Made by a program: the position numbers and the translations under genes
The notes under the pieces: model-generated
What the model was told of the DNA's origin: nothing
Database searches by the model: none
What the model saw: the letters and a program-made list of their open reading frames with translations, nothing else
Origin: Nemertoderma westbladi
Lineage: Eukaryota; Xenacoelomorpha; Nemertodermatida; Nemertodermatidae
DNA length: 64,000 nucleotides
NCBI GenBank assembly: GCA_032718475.1
Contig: JAUCBJ010000090.1
Coordinates: forward strand, 18,096-82,095
Direction of reading: 5' to 3'
Shown: piece by piece, positions 31,814 through 42,445 of the stretch
Position numbering within the stretch: the first letter of the stretch is position 1
How the letters are laid out: each line of letters starts with the position of its first letter

Positions 31814-32167
31814 ATGGGAAATCTGGTTATGTTCGAAACTTACGCAAATAGCCACATAAAGACCAAGGTACGGAGAAACGCTCGGAATATTGTGCAGGAA
31901 ATGGCGTGTGGTTATTTTTCCTTCCCAGAACGCCTCCATACTACAGCGTCGCTACCTTTCCATTACGTGGATCTGTTGCTAAGCGCCGGATTGTTCGGCC
32001 CATTCGAGATCCTTCGACGCTTATATTCGTATAAAGAAGAGTTTGGTGACGGAAAGTGGTTCCTAGAGGCACGCAACACCGAGTTGGAAAGACGAACCGA
32101 TATGATCCCGTTGCCATCGAAAGGAAGAGCCGCCAGGAGACAAGCCGAAACGTTCAACTTTTCCTAA
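31814..32167 (+). CDS. Element C ORF4, hypothetical
   Basis: 117 codons, from MGNLVMFETYANSHIKTK to RRQAETFNFS; the last five codons lie inside the 3' LTR. Composition is protein-like, with a basic N-terminus, a hydrophobic helix FHYVDLLLSAGLFGPFEILRR at about 48-68, and a basic C-terminus. Not recognised. It could be an accessory protein or the decayed end of ORF3. Confidence 0.4.
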   Translation: MGNLVMFETYANSHIKTKVRRNARNIVQEMACGYFSFPERLHTTASLPFHYVDLLLSAGLFGPFEILRRLYSYKEEFGDGKWFLEARNTELERRTDMIPLPSKGRAARRQAETFNFS

Positions 32168-33110
32168 CGCGAGTTGAATATTTTTTGGATTTATTTAAAA
32201 TGATTATTCCGATATTACTACTGGGTGCGGGAACATGGGTTTTGGGCACACTCGATGGACTGGGGGCGATTTATGGGCGAATATTGGGGTGACTTATGGG
32301 GTACGGGACTCATGTCATGTATATAAGGGCCAGGGGGGGAAGACAAAGTTAAGCAGTATTCAGGTTTACCTGATTACTATTAGGCCTAGCCAACTTCCTG
32401 CTGCCTGTAGAGGTGGATTTGGTAACTCGCTAGGTCTAAAGGACAAGGACTGCCCTTAGCGGTCCCTGGCCAACAGCAGTTATTACGAGCCTGAAAAGGA
32501 CATCGGAAAGTCTGCTGCTTGTGTCAGGGATTTGCGACGGGAAACGATGACAGACCCCGTAGCCAAGCCGTACTGGTTCTCGATGATCGTTCCCTTCAGG
32601 GTTCGTGAGGGGTGGGACGGACACACGAAAGGGTCGACCGACTAACAGAGGAAGGGTTTGATGAGGACTGCCCTTAGCGGTCTCTGGTCAACTGAAATTA
32701 TTACGAGCCTGAAAAGGACATCGGAAAGTCTGCTGCTTGTGCCAGGGATTTGCGACAGGAACCGACGACAGACCCCTTAGCCAAGCCGTACTGGTTCTCG
32801 ATGATCGAACCCTTCGGGGTTCGGGAGGGGTGGGACGGACACGCGAACGGGTCCACCGACATGACAGACTCCTAGCCAAGCCGTACTGGTTCTCGATGAC
32901 CGATCCCTTCGGGGTTCGAGAGGGGTGGTACGGATACGCGACAGAGTCTACCGACTGGACCGACCCTTAGCCAAGCCGTACTGGTTCTCGATGATCGATC
33001 CCTTCGGGGTTCGGGAGGGGTGGTACGGACACGCAACAGGGTCGACCGACACCGACACTACGGCACCAAGACTAGGACCGAGGGAAAATCTGGGGAACAT
33101 TAGTTAGGCT
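32153..33110 (+). repeat. Element C 3' LTR
   Basis: Matches 20592-21553 from TTCAACTTTTCCTAACGCGA onward, including the TATA box at 32320-32327. One roughly 200-bp unit present in the 5' copy (21260-21430) is missing and two extra 95-bp hairpin units are present at 32880-33050, so the copies differ by repeat-unit gain and loss. The end point, near 33110, is not certain. Confidence 0.7.
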
Positions 33111-34255
33111 AAAATCTGAGCGAACAGTGGGTAATTAAATAATATACTGTAGGGATTTATATTGTCATGTATTATTATTGTGAATATTTGGTGTATATTG
33201 ATTTGGGGAAGCCCAACTTATTCTCAATCAAGGTTCAACTGTAGGGAAGTTACATTAAAGAGTATATCCAACCAATGCAGCTTTTTCTCAACCGCAATCT
33301 TGCATTTAAGAACGTATTCCTTCTCCACAATCAATATCCGGTGACTGGCCAGGATTCCATGGTCTGTAAAGTTCCGCCTCCAGCATCGGCGTTTTCCCCC
33401 ATGGTGTCGGGAATAACGGCAACATTCAATACTTTGTGTTGTCCAGATAAGGAAATGCCACTGCCTGACTGCCTGACGGCTTATAGTCTACACTATAAAC
33501 AAACGTACCCGGAGTGTCCTATACATAGAGATTAATTATCGAAGCCTAAAGCTAACGGACCTATTAACCACGTTACAACACAAATATACTGCATACAAAC
33601 TAAATTAACTTTCAGTAAAGCGCTGTACTCTAAACCCTAGATTAGATACTAGCACTTATACAACATATAACTTAAAGTTAAATATATGTGAACAGCTAAA
33701 AGAACCACAGCATCTGCTGGAGTGAGCAGAGTATTTAGGCTTAATTATCCGATGCTAAAGAAATCACCAGTCTGTCCTATGCCAAGCAGTCCTGAAGTAG
33801 TACCCGGGTTAATTTAACTATTACGGTATGCATAACAAGCAGAATTACTGTAAGGAATAAACTTGGGGACATGAATGTTGCAAATTACTTGCATAAACTC
33901 TGAATAATAAATATTACGCTACCCGTACAGACTATTCAAATAAAACACAGACCAAAATGCTGACAGACCACCGCCAAGCCAAAAATAAACCACAGTATAT
34001 GCAGTCTCCAAAATGGTTAGTTAGTAAGCGATCTAGACTACATAGTACGACTTATTCTTTCGTGGGGGATTTACCTTACAACTTTGGAAGCCTCCACTGC
34101 CTAACTAGCACTTTATTGGAAAAATAACCTACACACACTGTAATCCACATCAGACCTAACAACAATCAGACAATAATTCAGCCTATAAGTTACTTTTACA
34201 ATCCGAGCAGGTTTACACACCTTCTGCTCAATACTACACTTACCGGTAAATAAAG
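33111..34255 (-). repeat. Inverted gypsy-family LTR, right part, behind unexplained spacer
   Basis: From about 33400 to 34255 the sequence is a diverged reverse complement of 62744-63870, the LTR of element J (for example GAACAGCTAAAAGAACCAC, and the TAGTACGACTTATTCTTTC region). It has a single copy of the 289-bp unit that is doubled in J. The part 33111-33400 has no clear match to either neighbour and no gene. Confidence 0.75.
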
Positions 34256-35571
34256 CCATCAGAAATAAGTAAACCATACAAGGAGTAAGGGTGATCAATC
34301 CCTGATCCTCTAACAGCCTACAATATCCCGGTACAATATTTCACAATCGAAGTAATACTGCTATAAGGTACCGGTTTGGCACTACTAAGCCTACAGTTTA
34401 CCGTCAGACCCGTACGTTAGGGTTTATTGCCTACTGAGCAATAAATGAAAAAATCTAATAATGTTCTACCAGAACATTAGCAAAATCTATTAATGTTTGC
34501 GCTTTTAGACCTTTAACAGTTTAACCTGCTAATTTAAGTGTCTTATGAATCGACTATTGCCCGTACTAATTGACATCATCTGAAACCAGTCTAGCGCAGC
34601 GTATGACCCACGGGTGTGGGAGACTGGATTCGGTTCTAGAGAAGTATTGCAGTAGGCTACTTTGTATTATTCGATTGATCACTACTATATAATTTCCGAC
34701 AACTATATTTACTTTCGGGGAAATATTAACAGTTCCTTTGGGACGTGGCGCTTTAAGTATCAAGCTGAGTTATGACTAACACTAATTACAACTAGTGGCA
34801 ATAAGATAACGCAAATGGCACATTCTTTAGGAATGCTTTATTAACCTTCACACTAACTTTATACACTAATATTCACACTAATGCACACTGATTTGCCGAC
34901 TGTCACTGATTTTAATCATATATAAGGAGGATTGCAACTCACATACATTGGGATTATGAAATAGCATTTAATTCACACAAACCACTATAAATTGAGCCAC
35001 AATTGCTACTGATACACCCTTCTGCTTACCTCAGTAATTAAGAAAGTCAAGGGGGATTTTACGATTATTCATCAGTATTCTCCAAATATAACATCCATTA
35101 ATATAAACACCAATTAACAATAGTATAAAACAATGTATTAGAAAGCAGTGCGGTGAAATGAGTATGAATAGTTTAGTATGAGCATGAAATGAGTCGTTAA
35201 TAGATTCGTGTTCTTATGACTCTAGGTCACTGATGTTAGGGCAAAGTCTGAAATTAAGAATGTCAGTATGAATTCTGAATGAATGAATTCTCCGAATTTT
35301 GCCGCATTGCGTCATCTCTTATAGGCCACTGTAAACAGAAGAAGGGAGATCGCTCTGATTGGCTGAAATATATGTCAACAAAGCAGATTCCTCACACAAA
35401 GGAACAGCTGGTAGATTTTGTCATTCCAACTCTGAGTTTTTTTACAGACACGTAGTTGTACAATTATATGCCTTTTAGAGTATTTAGCGCATTGTGCAAA
35501 TGACTTATTTTGTCCGCAAAAGCTTTTACAAAGCGCTTGAACTATATGTACTAATGATAAACGTTCTATAC
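34256..35571. other. Non-coding spacer
   Basis: No gene or domain seen. Short hairpin AATGTTCTACCAGAACATT at about 34462. Otherwise AT-rich sequence with many stops in all frames. Confidence 0.6.
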
Positions 35572-36825
35572 GAGTGGTTATGGGTAACACCTACGCGTAG
35601 TTATGGGTAGCCCCTACGCGTAGTTATGGGTAACATCTACGCGTAGTTATGGGTAGCCCCTACGCGTAGTTATGGGTAACACCTACGCGTAGTTATGGGT
35701 AGCCCCTACGCGTAGTTATGGGTAACATCTACGCGTAGTTATGGGTAGCACCTATGCGTAGTTATGGGTAGCCCCTACGCGTAGTTATGGGTAGCACCTA
35801 CGCGTATTTATGGGTAGCACCTACGCGTGGTTATGGGTAGCACCTACGCGCAGTTATGGGTAGCCCCTACGCGTAGTTATGGGTAACACCTACGCGTAGT
35901 TATGGGTAGCACTTACGCGTAGTTATGGGTAGCACCAACGCGTGGTTATGGGTAGCACCTACGCGTAGTTATGGGTAGCCCTTACGCGTAGTTATGGGTA
36001 ACACCTACGCGTAGTTATGGGTAGCACCTTCGCGTAGTTATGGGTAGCACCAACGCGTGGTTATGGGTAGCACCTACGCGTAGTTATGGGTAACACCTAC
36101 GCGTAGTTATGGGTAGCACCTACGCGTAGTTATGGGTAGCACCTACGCGTAGTTATGGGTAACACCTACGCGTAGTTATGGGTAGCACCTACGCGTAGTT
36201 ATGGGTAGCCCCTACGCGTAGTTATGGGTAGCACCTACGCGTATTTATGGGTAGCACCTACGCGTGGTTATGGGTAGCACATACGCGTAGTTATGGGTAG
36301 CCCCTACGCGTAGTTATGGGTAACACCTACGCGTAGTTATGGGTAGCACCTACGCGTAGTTATGGGTAGCACCAACGCGTGGTTATGGGTAGCACCTACG
36401 CGTAGTTATGGGAAGCCCTTACGCGTAGTTATGGGTAACACCTACGCGTAGTTATGGGTAGCACCTTCGCGTAGTTATGGGTAGCACCAACGCGTGGTTA
36501 TGGGTAGCACCTACTAGTAGTTATGGGTAGCCCCTACGCGTAGTTATGGGTAACACCTACGCGTAGTTATGGGTAGCACCAACCCGAGGCTATGGGTAGC
36601 CCCTACGCGTAGTTATGGGTAATACCTACGCGTAGTTATGGGTAACACCTACGCGTAGTTATGGGTAGCTCCTACGCGTAGTTATGGGTAGCCGCTACGC
36701 GTAGCTATGGGTAACACCTACGCGTAGTTGTGGGTAGCACCTATGTACCCGAGGATATGGGTAGCACCTACGCGTAGTTATGGGTAGCAACTACGCGTAT
36801 TATGGGTAGCACCTACGCGTAGTTT
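35572..36825. repeat. Satellite of 23-bp units with 437-bp higher-order period
   Basis: About 54 copies of GTAGTTATGGGTAGCACCTA + CGC. Each junction forms the palindrome CTACGCGTAG. Variants (GTAACACC, GTAGCCCC, GTAGCACC, GTATTTATG, ACCAACGCGTGG) recur in the same order at 35800-36060 and 36237-36497, an offset of 437 bp, or 19 units. No ORF. Confidence 0.95.
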
Positions 36826-38060
36826 GCATACATAGGACCTGTTCAGCATAGTTACAGTATAAACGTCAGCGTTTGCGAAATAAATATTTTCTAACAAATC
36901 AGGACGAACGTAACCAAGTTTGCAATGGAGACACGTACTGCGGTAGTTAATATTTTTCGCCATAAAACCAACTTAAAAGCGTTCACATGGCCCACTAAAA
37001 TAATCTCAAATCGTACGACTTTTGCCCTAGATACGATGCGACTATGGGCAAGTCGAACTACACTATATTTATAAATGTATTTATTATTAGAGTTAGTTCA
37101 CAAATATGTCCGCTCCTGTCCCAGACGGTTGATCAGAGTAACCGAAGCTCTAGCACTGTACTGGATATTATAAGAATAACAAAGGCCTACCAGCATTTGC
37201 AACAGTAGGTGGTAAATATTAAAATTTTTATGAATTTTAAATTGAAATAATTTTTATAAATTTTAAATTTATTAAAAAAAATTTGAATTATGGACGAATA
37301 TTAATTTGTTATAAACTGTCGATAAGATTATATTTACAAAATCTCGAAAATGTTAATTTTAATTTCATAATTGGGTTATTTGGTTTTTAGTTCATATTTA
37401 GTTCCATTAATTTAGTTTATAGTTTTGGTTAGAATAATGCGCCACTGTAATATGTTCCTTTCCATTAATCAATATTTTAAAGACTATTTGGGATACTACA
37501 GTATGTTCGTCTCCATTTACATTCCTCATTCTACAATGCTCTTAGATTTTAATCTTATTATTGTACTTTGAACTTATAACTACAATACTCACTATTTACA
37601 CGCCTTTGTTGAAGTAAATAGCAATTGATATTAATTTTGCAGCGATAACGTGGCATTCCATTGGAGTATCAGGAGATTATTGTTTACGAATACCTATAAC
37701 TACTTTACACAATGTCCTGGAATCCATATTTTTCTGCAAATTACAATACAGTATAATTGATAGCTAAAAATATCAAAAATAATTTTCATGAAATTTTTTG
37801 CTAAATAGTTTGTTATTAAAAAGCATCACCCTGTGTGATATAACATCCGTTATAAATTATTTAAAAAGCGTTTTACTATTTTATTATCGCCACCTTCAAA
37901 GCAGAACCCCCTAAGTCGATTTTTGTATTTCTGAGATAATCGATAAAAACTGTTTATTTTTTAGAGAGATGCCTCAGTTTACTTGTTATTGTGTTTTTGA
38001 CAAATAAATATATATAGAATTCATATAACAAAACATTATATTTAATTTAGAATCACCTTT
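36826..38060. other. Non-coding AT-rich spacer
   Basis: No gene seen in either strand; stops are frequent in all frames. A TTTTTAAATTT-type inverted stretch lies at about 37218-37275. Confidence 0.6.
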
Positions 38061-38250
38061 GAAATATATTGCGGTATTTTTGTAAAAATTTGGACTTATG
38101 GTGTTTTGCCAAAACAAGGGGGACACCGTTTTCTGGTATTATCCCGTAACTATACGATAGTTGCGGGGTATTGCCTAGAAAACAAGGCATCCTCAATTAG
38201 GCAAAACACCATAAGTCCGAATTTTTCCAAAAACACGCAAAATATATCAA
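38061..38250. repeat. Foldback/MITE-like element, about 190 bp
   Basis: Nearly the whole segment folds on itself. The outer arms share GGACTTATGGTGTTTTGCC (38092-38110) and its exact complement (38201-38219), extended outward by about 25 imperfect bases. The inner arms run from GTTTTCTGGTATTATCCC to GGGGTATTGCCTAGAAAAC around a short loop near 38155. No transposase. It could be a palindromic MITE or a long-hairpin RNA source. It lies about 250 bp upstream of the next gene. Confidence 0.8.
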
Positions 38251-38496
38251 ATTATATCCAAGGCGTATCGTACGTCCTTAATAATTTAGTGCGTAGTGCG
38301 AACGTAATACATGTGCGCATTTGTTATTCGCTAATACGTGCTATCTAACATGTTAACTACTGTATATAGCATTTTACATTTAGTAGGCCTACTATAATAT
38401 ACATACAGTATACACAGTAAATTATATTACGGTAGTAATTTATCTGCCTCATTTCAATAATAATGTATCTTATCACTTAAAAGCAAAACAGATATT

Positions 38497-39228
38497 ATGT
38501 TGAATTTACCAGGAAACTTCTGCGTCGGATTATATACCTCCATTGTTATAATAATATTATTATCTTCTACCACTACAGCGCAATCTAAATGCAGTGTAGA
38601 TTATGATTGCTTCGGAGATGATGTATGTTGGTTCGGCCAATGTGTTGAATGTTCAACCAATTATGATTGTTTCGATGCAAATAAACCGTATTGTTATTTA
38701 CAAGAATGTATAGAATGTAGATTCAATTCTCAATGTTCCCTTGCAAGTAAACCTTATTGTTATTTACAAGAATGTGTTAAATGCAAAGATAATTATTGTG
38801 TGTCATTCTTCGGCTATTCAATAGGTGTGGCAGTTGTAATTATCATCTTGCCAATATTGTGCTGCTGCTTCATAAGTATTTTCATATATCAAAAATCTCG
38901 CCAGCGCTCCCAGCTGACTCGGATACCTGTCGGGATGGTGACGTCATCAGCTGCTGCTACTTCCGGCTACATGGGGCCTGCGGCATATCCCGGAAGTCAA
39001 CCACCCCCATACCCCGCCGGAAGTCAACCGCCCCCATACCCCACCGGAAGTCAACCAGCCCCATACCCCACCGGAAGTCAACCTGGTATAAACCGCATGG
39101 CTCCATACCCAACTCAACCGGCACCCTACCCCACTCAACCTGCACCATACCCCATTGCAAGTCAACAACCCGCACCATATCCCACCGGAAGTCAACCTGG
39201 TCCAAACCCACCTCCTTATCCTACATAA
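38497..39228 (+). CDS. Cys-rich single-pass membrane protein with Pro-rich tail (Shisa-like architecture)
   Basis: 243 intact codons without introns. Residues 1-28 are a signal peptide (FCVGLYTSIVIIILLSSTTT). Residues 32-101 are an extracellular Cys-rich domain of three repeats of about 22 residues; the last two share KPYCYLQEC. Residues 105-131 are a membrane helix (GVAVVIIILPILCCCFISIF) followed by KSRQR, so the tail is cytosolic. Residues 150-243 are repeats of PYPTGSQP with PPPY motifs that could bind WW domains. The layout recalls Shisa/CYYR-type adaptors, but I do not claim orthology. It looks like a real host gene in a transposon-rich region. The polyadenylation signal AATAAA directly follows the stop (39229-39234). 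Confidence 0.75.
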   Translation: MLNLPGNFCVGLYTSIVIIILLSSTTTAQSKCSVDYDCFGDDVCWFGQCVECSTNYDCFDANKPYCYLQECIECRFNSQCSLASKPYCYLQECVKCKDNYCVSFFGYSIGVAVVIIILPILCCCFISIFIYQKSRQRSQLTRIPVGMVTSSAAATSGYMGPAAYPGSQPPPYPAGSQPPPYPTGSQPAPYPTGSQPGINRMAPYPTQPAPYPTQPAPYPIASQQPAPYPTGSQPGPNPPPYPT

Positions 39229-39561
39229 AATAAACCAGGGCCAGACGCCTCATCACCAAGTGCCCCTCCTCCAGCATGATTAACTGTAAAATTGTTTTGT
39301 TTTATATAAATTATTACAATATTAATATTACTATTAATTAAATACCAACATAATATACAATGAAATAGTAACGTTACAGTATGTATAATAATGAGTAAGC
39401 CTATTATTTACACACAAAAAAACTATATGAAATCTCTATTTTAATGAACTGGAATTACATATAATAGATATTCATGTTCAGTTTACCAGTGATTGAAGTT
39501 TAGTCATTTCGACAGATTTTTTAGTCATATTTATCATTATTATAAAAATTAGTTGTACGGT

Positions 39562-40382
39562 AATGAAGGTAGGACAATTCGAGAATTCCCCGTCTTACAA
39601 GTACGACTACATTACAATAAACGCAGCATCCTAGTAACCGCCTTACTGGATACCGGAAGTTCGGGATCTTTCATCGACCAAGATCTTGCAGACGAACTAT
39701 TTGATGAGAATGACTGACATCCTATGAAACTAAACCTTTCTGGTGTGATGCAAATATGGCAATTGGTTATACAAACTCGTTATTACAAGGTCTCATTGTC
39801 CGACCCAGGAGATACAAATGAGGTATGTAAGCTGGATAATATCAAGATGGTCGCTATAAAGAACTTTGCGGAAAGTCAAGCCCCTATGTATGATTGGGAT
39901 AGCAATGACTTAAAACACAACAATATACCGAGATACCGACTCGATAGACAAGGAGTTCAACTGTTTATCGTACAGAACGCCCCGGAAGCCATAGAAATTT
40001 TAGAGAAATTCCCTAGTTCTCCTCCACCATTAACAACTTATGCTGGTAGAACCAGAATAGGATGGTTCTGCACCGGTCCATCCATAAACACCTTAAACGA
40101 AAGAAGAACGACTGACAAGATATCAATGAATAACATTCATTCCGAAAATCTGTCTATCAACTACATCCATTCCCATAAGGCTAACAAGATCATGGAAGCG
40201 GAGGAATTCGTGGAGGGAGGATCCGATTTTGGTACTAAAATTTCAAAAATTTATGACTATAAGTCGAGTGACTCTAGCGATAATGACCTACCAACCTCTC
40301 GTTTCAACATGGACGATGCAACCACCATGTTAGAATATGGAGAATACACCCGTTATCTGTTAACAGGCGTGGCCCCTTTAAC
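39562..40382 (+). pseudogene. Element D protease (DUF1758) region
   Basis: VTALLDTGSSGSFIDQDLAD is a canonical retropepsin active site (DTGS). The frame meets TGA at 39715-39717 and continues in the same frame from 39724 with NIPRYRLDRQGVQLFI and the flap-side segment TRIGWFCTGPS, which takes the place of the GWTLCG box seen in element C. It ends at TTTAAC (40377-40382), where E interrupts. Confidence 0.75.
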
Positions 40383-42420
40383 TAGGGTTGGGACAAAGTG
40401 TACATTTTCCTAAATACAAGTATTTGCAGGGGTATATCTTAGGCAAAATTAAGTGCAGATTTCGAATTTGGGGGACTTATTGACATATGACATCATTTTA
40501 TGCCGGAACTGGGGGCATTTTGATGTGACCACTAAAATGTAAATAAATTTAAAAAAAATAAAGAAAATTCTGCAGATTTTAAGAGATATCAATGAAGAAA
40601 TAACGATAGTTGAAACGATTCATACATTTATTGCATAGGAAAATGCATTTTATTAAAGCACATATACACACATGGCCTACAATTAAACCAAAACACGTTG
40701 TGGGCCTTCGTGCAGCATGAGATGCGTTTGCATTGCCACACAAGGGACATACAGAGACAGTATATTCAAGAATCATTCCTATACAAGGCAGTTATCAACA
40801 ACTGTTCTATGTTTTCCGTTTTTTTGTATTCTGGCTTCAACACCATCTTGATTTCGGCCATGAGGTCTATTAAATTAAAGTTCTGGAATTTGTATTTCCC
40901 ATCGGTCTGCTTTACACGGCGTTTCTGTCGGATATCCGGAGCTACAGTCAAGCGTAAATATGCAATCTCAACCAGAAGTTGCTTTTCGTTCAGTTTATCC
41001 AGAAGTTCTATAGAGGAAGAAGTGACTGGCCCTTGGTGTCTTTTACAATCCTCCAAAACCAGCCGCAGTCGTTTCATCTTCTGTTGCTTGAGTTATCCTT
41101 TCTTTTTTAGTGCCAATGCCTTACTCATTTTAACTTTCATCAGGAATTCCGTTTCTACTTTTTTTGTTTTTTTCACTGCTTTGCTGCTTCTAGCCCATTT
41201 CCATTTTTTTCATTTTTCAACCTCGCTAAGTTGAATAAACTCAACTTTCTCTAGGAACTTGTTTGTTGCGACAATTGATTTACGGGAGTGAGTTTTCACT
41301 GTAGTCATCCCTCCAGAAACTTTCAGCTGATTGTCCAGAGTTGCAAAACGCGATTCACAACCCAAGTTAGTCAAAGGTGCATGACTCAATTTTTCAGTAT
41401 CCATAGTTGTCTCATCGTTAAAAAAGTAGTCTACCTGACTAAGTTGTCGATTAAAGGCATTGTTCACTTACTCAAGCACTGATCCTATTAATTGCGCCTT
41501 TCCAGTTATCTTACTCCCAAATCGTTCTCTCAGAGTTGCGAGTTTAGCTATCATATCTTTGAAAAACACCTTTGAAGCAGACCAATTACTAGACTGAGAT
41601 TTTTTGTCAATTCCCAGGAATGTCATAATAGGAAATATCACTATCTCACCGATTAATGAGTAAACTTCGACAGCACATTGAAACCAGTCGTGAAAACAGT
41701 TTTGCTATTGCAATTAAACCAAGGGTCAAAATACTGGAAGAACTATTTCTCACAATGTTTCCACATTCGATCAGTTTATCAATACCAATTCGTCGTTCAG
41801 TATCTTTCAGCACCTTTTCTATTGCATTGTCTACTCCAAGGATGACGTGAGCACAACATTTCAAAGTTTTTTCTTTCTCTACGCCCAACGTTTCCAGCAT
41901 TGTTTTACAATCACTGCCACGATCACTCATCCAAAAGTCGACATGCTCCATAATTTCTTCAACAGAACTATCTGTCAATAGGGCAAGGCATGTCAGTTTT
42001 AATTCGTATGCTTTAGCAGCATCTTCCCCTGAATGAGAGAGATTCTCGATATAACCAGTGGTATATGTTTCTCGATTAGTTGAGGGTCCAGCAATCGTAA
42101 TATAATCTGTTTTAATATTGAACACCTTGTGACCTGCGGCCTTTGTTGTATCATCAATTCCTATTGTGACAGCATCATCATCTTGTTTTCCAAGCAAATG
42201 ACGTGCAACCACTTCTAAGTTTAGATATGAAGCATCTTCAAGATAGTTTAAAATTGACCTTCGGCTAGGCAAAATGTAGGAATAATCTACACACTTTCGA
42301 TGGCGCTTCCCAACGTTATCACATTCATCATAATCGTCATCTTCACTACTATCTGACTCATTATCCTCAACATCTGGAGACATTCCCCATTCTTGGTGTC
42401 TGAATAACCATCCGTTAAAG
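40383..42420 (-). mobile_element. Transposase-like gene E, unclassified, inserted in element D
   Basis: Minus-strand remains of one protein in three frames: 42394-41646, about 41660-41210 and 41077-40766. Motifs are GIDDTTKAAGH and MSDRGSDCKTMLE (candidate catalytic Asp residues of an RNase H-like core), CCAHVILGVDNAIEKVLKD, IVIFPIMTFLGIDKKS, HAPLTNLGCESRFATLDNQL and SSSIELLDKLNEKQLLVEIA. From memory of the sequence style I believe related proteins are common in aquatic invertebrates, but I cannot name the superfamily. It is flanked by TTTAAC (40377-40382, 42421-42426). The N-terminus is truncated at a 25-bp inverted duplication. No clear TIR. Confidence 0.6.
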
Positions 42421-42445
42421 TTTAACGGATGGTTATTCAGACACC
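42395..42445. repeat. Perfect 25-bp inverted repeat at the E/D junction
   Basis: Arms 42395-42419 and 42421-42445 are exact reverse complements around a single G. The right arm is element D coding sequence; the left arm is an inverted copy placed at the end of E. Confidence 0.95.

Larger units (their letters stand above)
20592..33110 (+). mobile_element. Element C: long BEL/Pao retrotransposon with extra 3' ORFs
   Basis: Direct repeats of about 1 kb (20592-21553 and 32153-33110) flank a complete BEL/Pao order: gag (coiled coil, DUF1759, zinc knuckle), A17-type protease, RT, RNase H, integrase, then further ORFs before the 3' repeat. The termini are not TG...CA and I could not find a target duplication; the repeat begins TTCAACTTTTCC. 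Coding regions contain about five frameshifts and two UGA stops, yet long stretches are clean, so it is recent but probably inactive. Confidence 0.8.

Noticed and set aside
35572-36825. CRISPR-like array
   Set aside because: Units are contiguous 23-bp repeats without unique spacers; it is a satellite in a eukaryotic genome.
38947-39211. Gly/Trp-rich minus-strand frames
   Set aside because: Antisense of the Pro/Tyr repeats of the membrane-protein gene.
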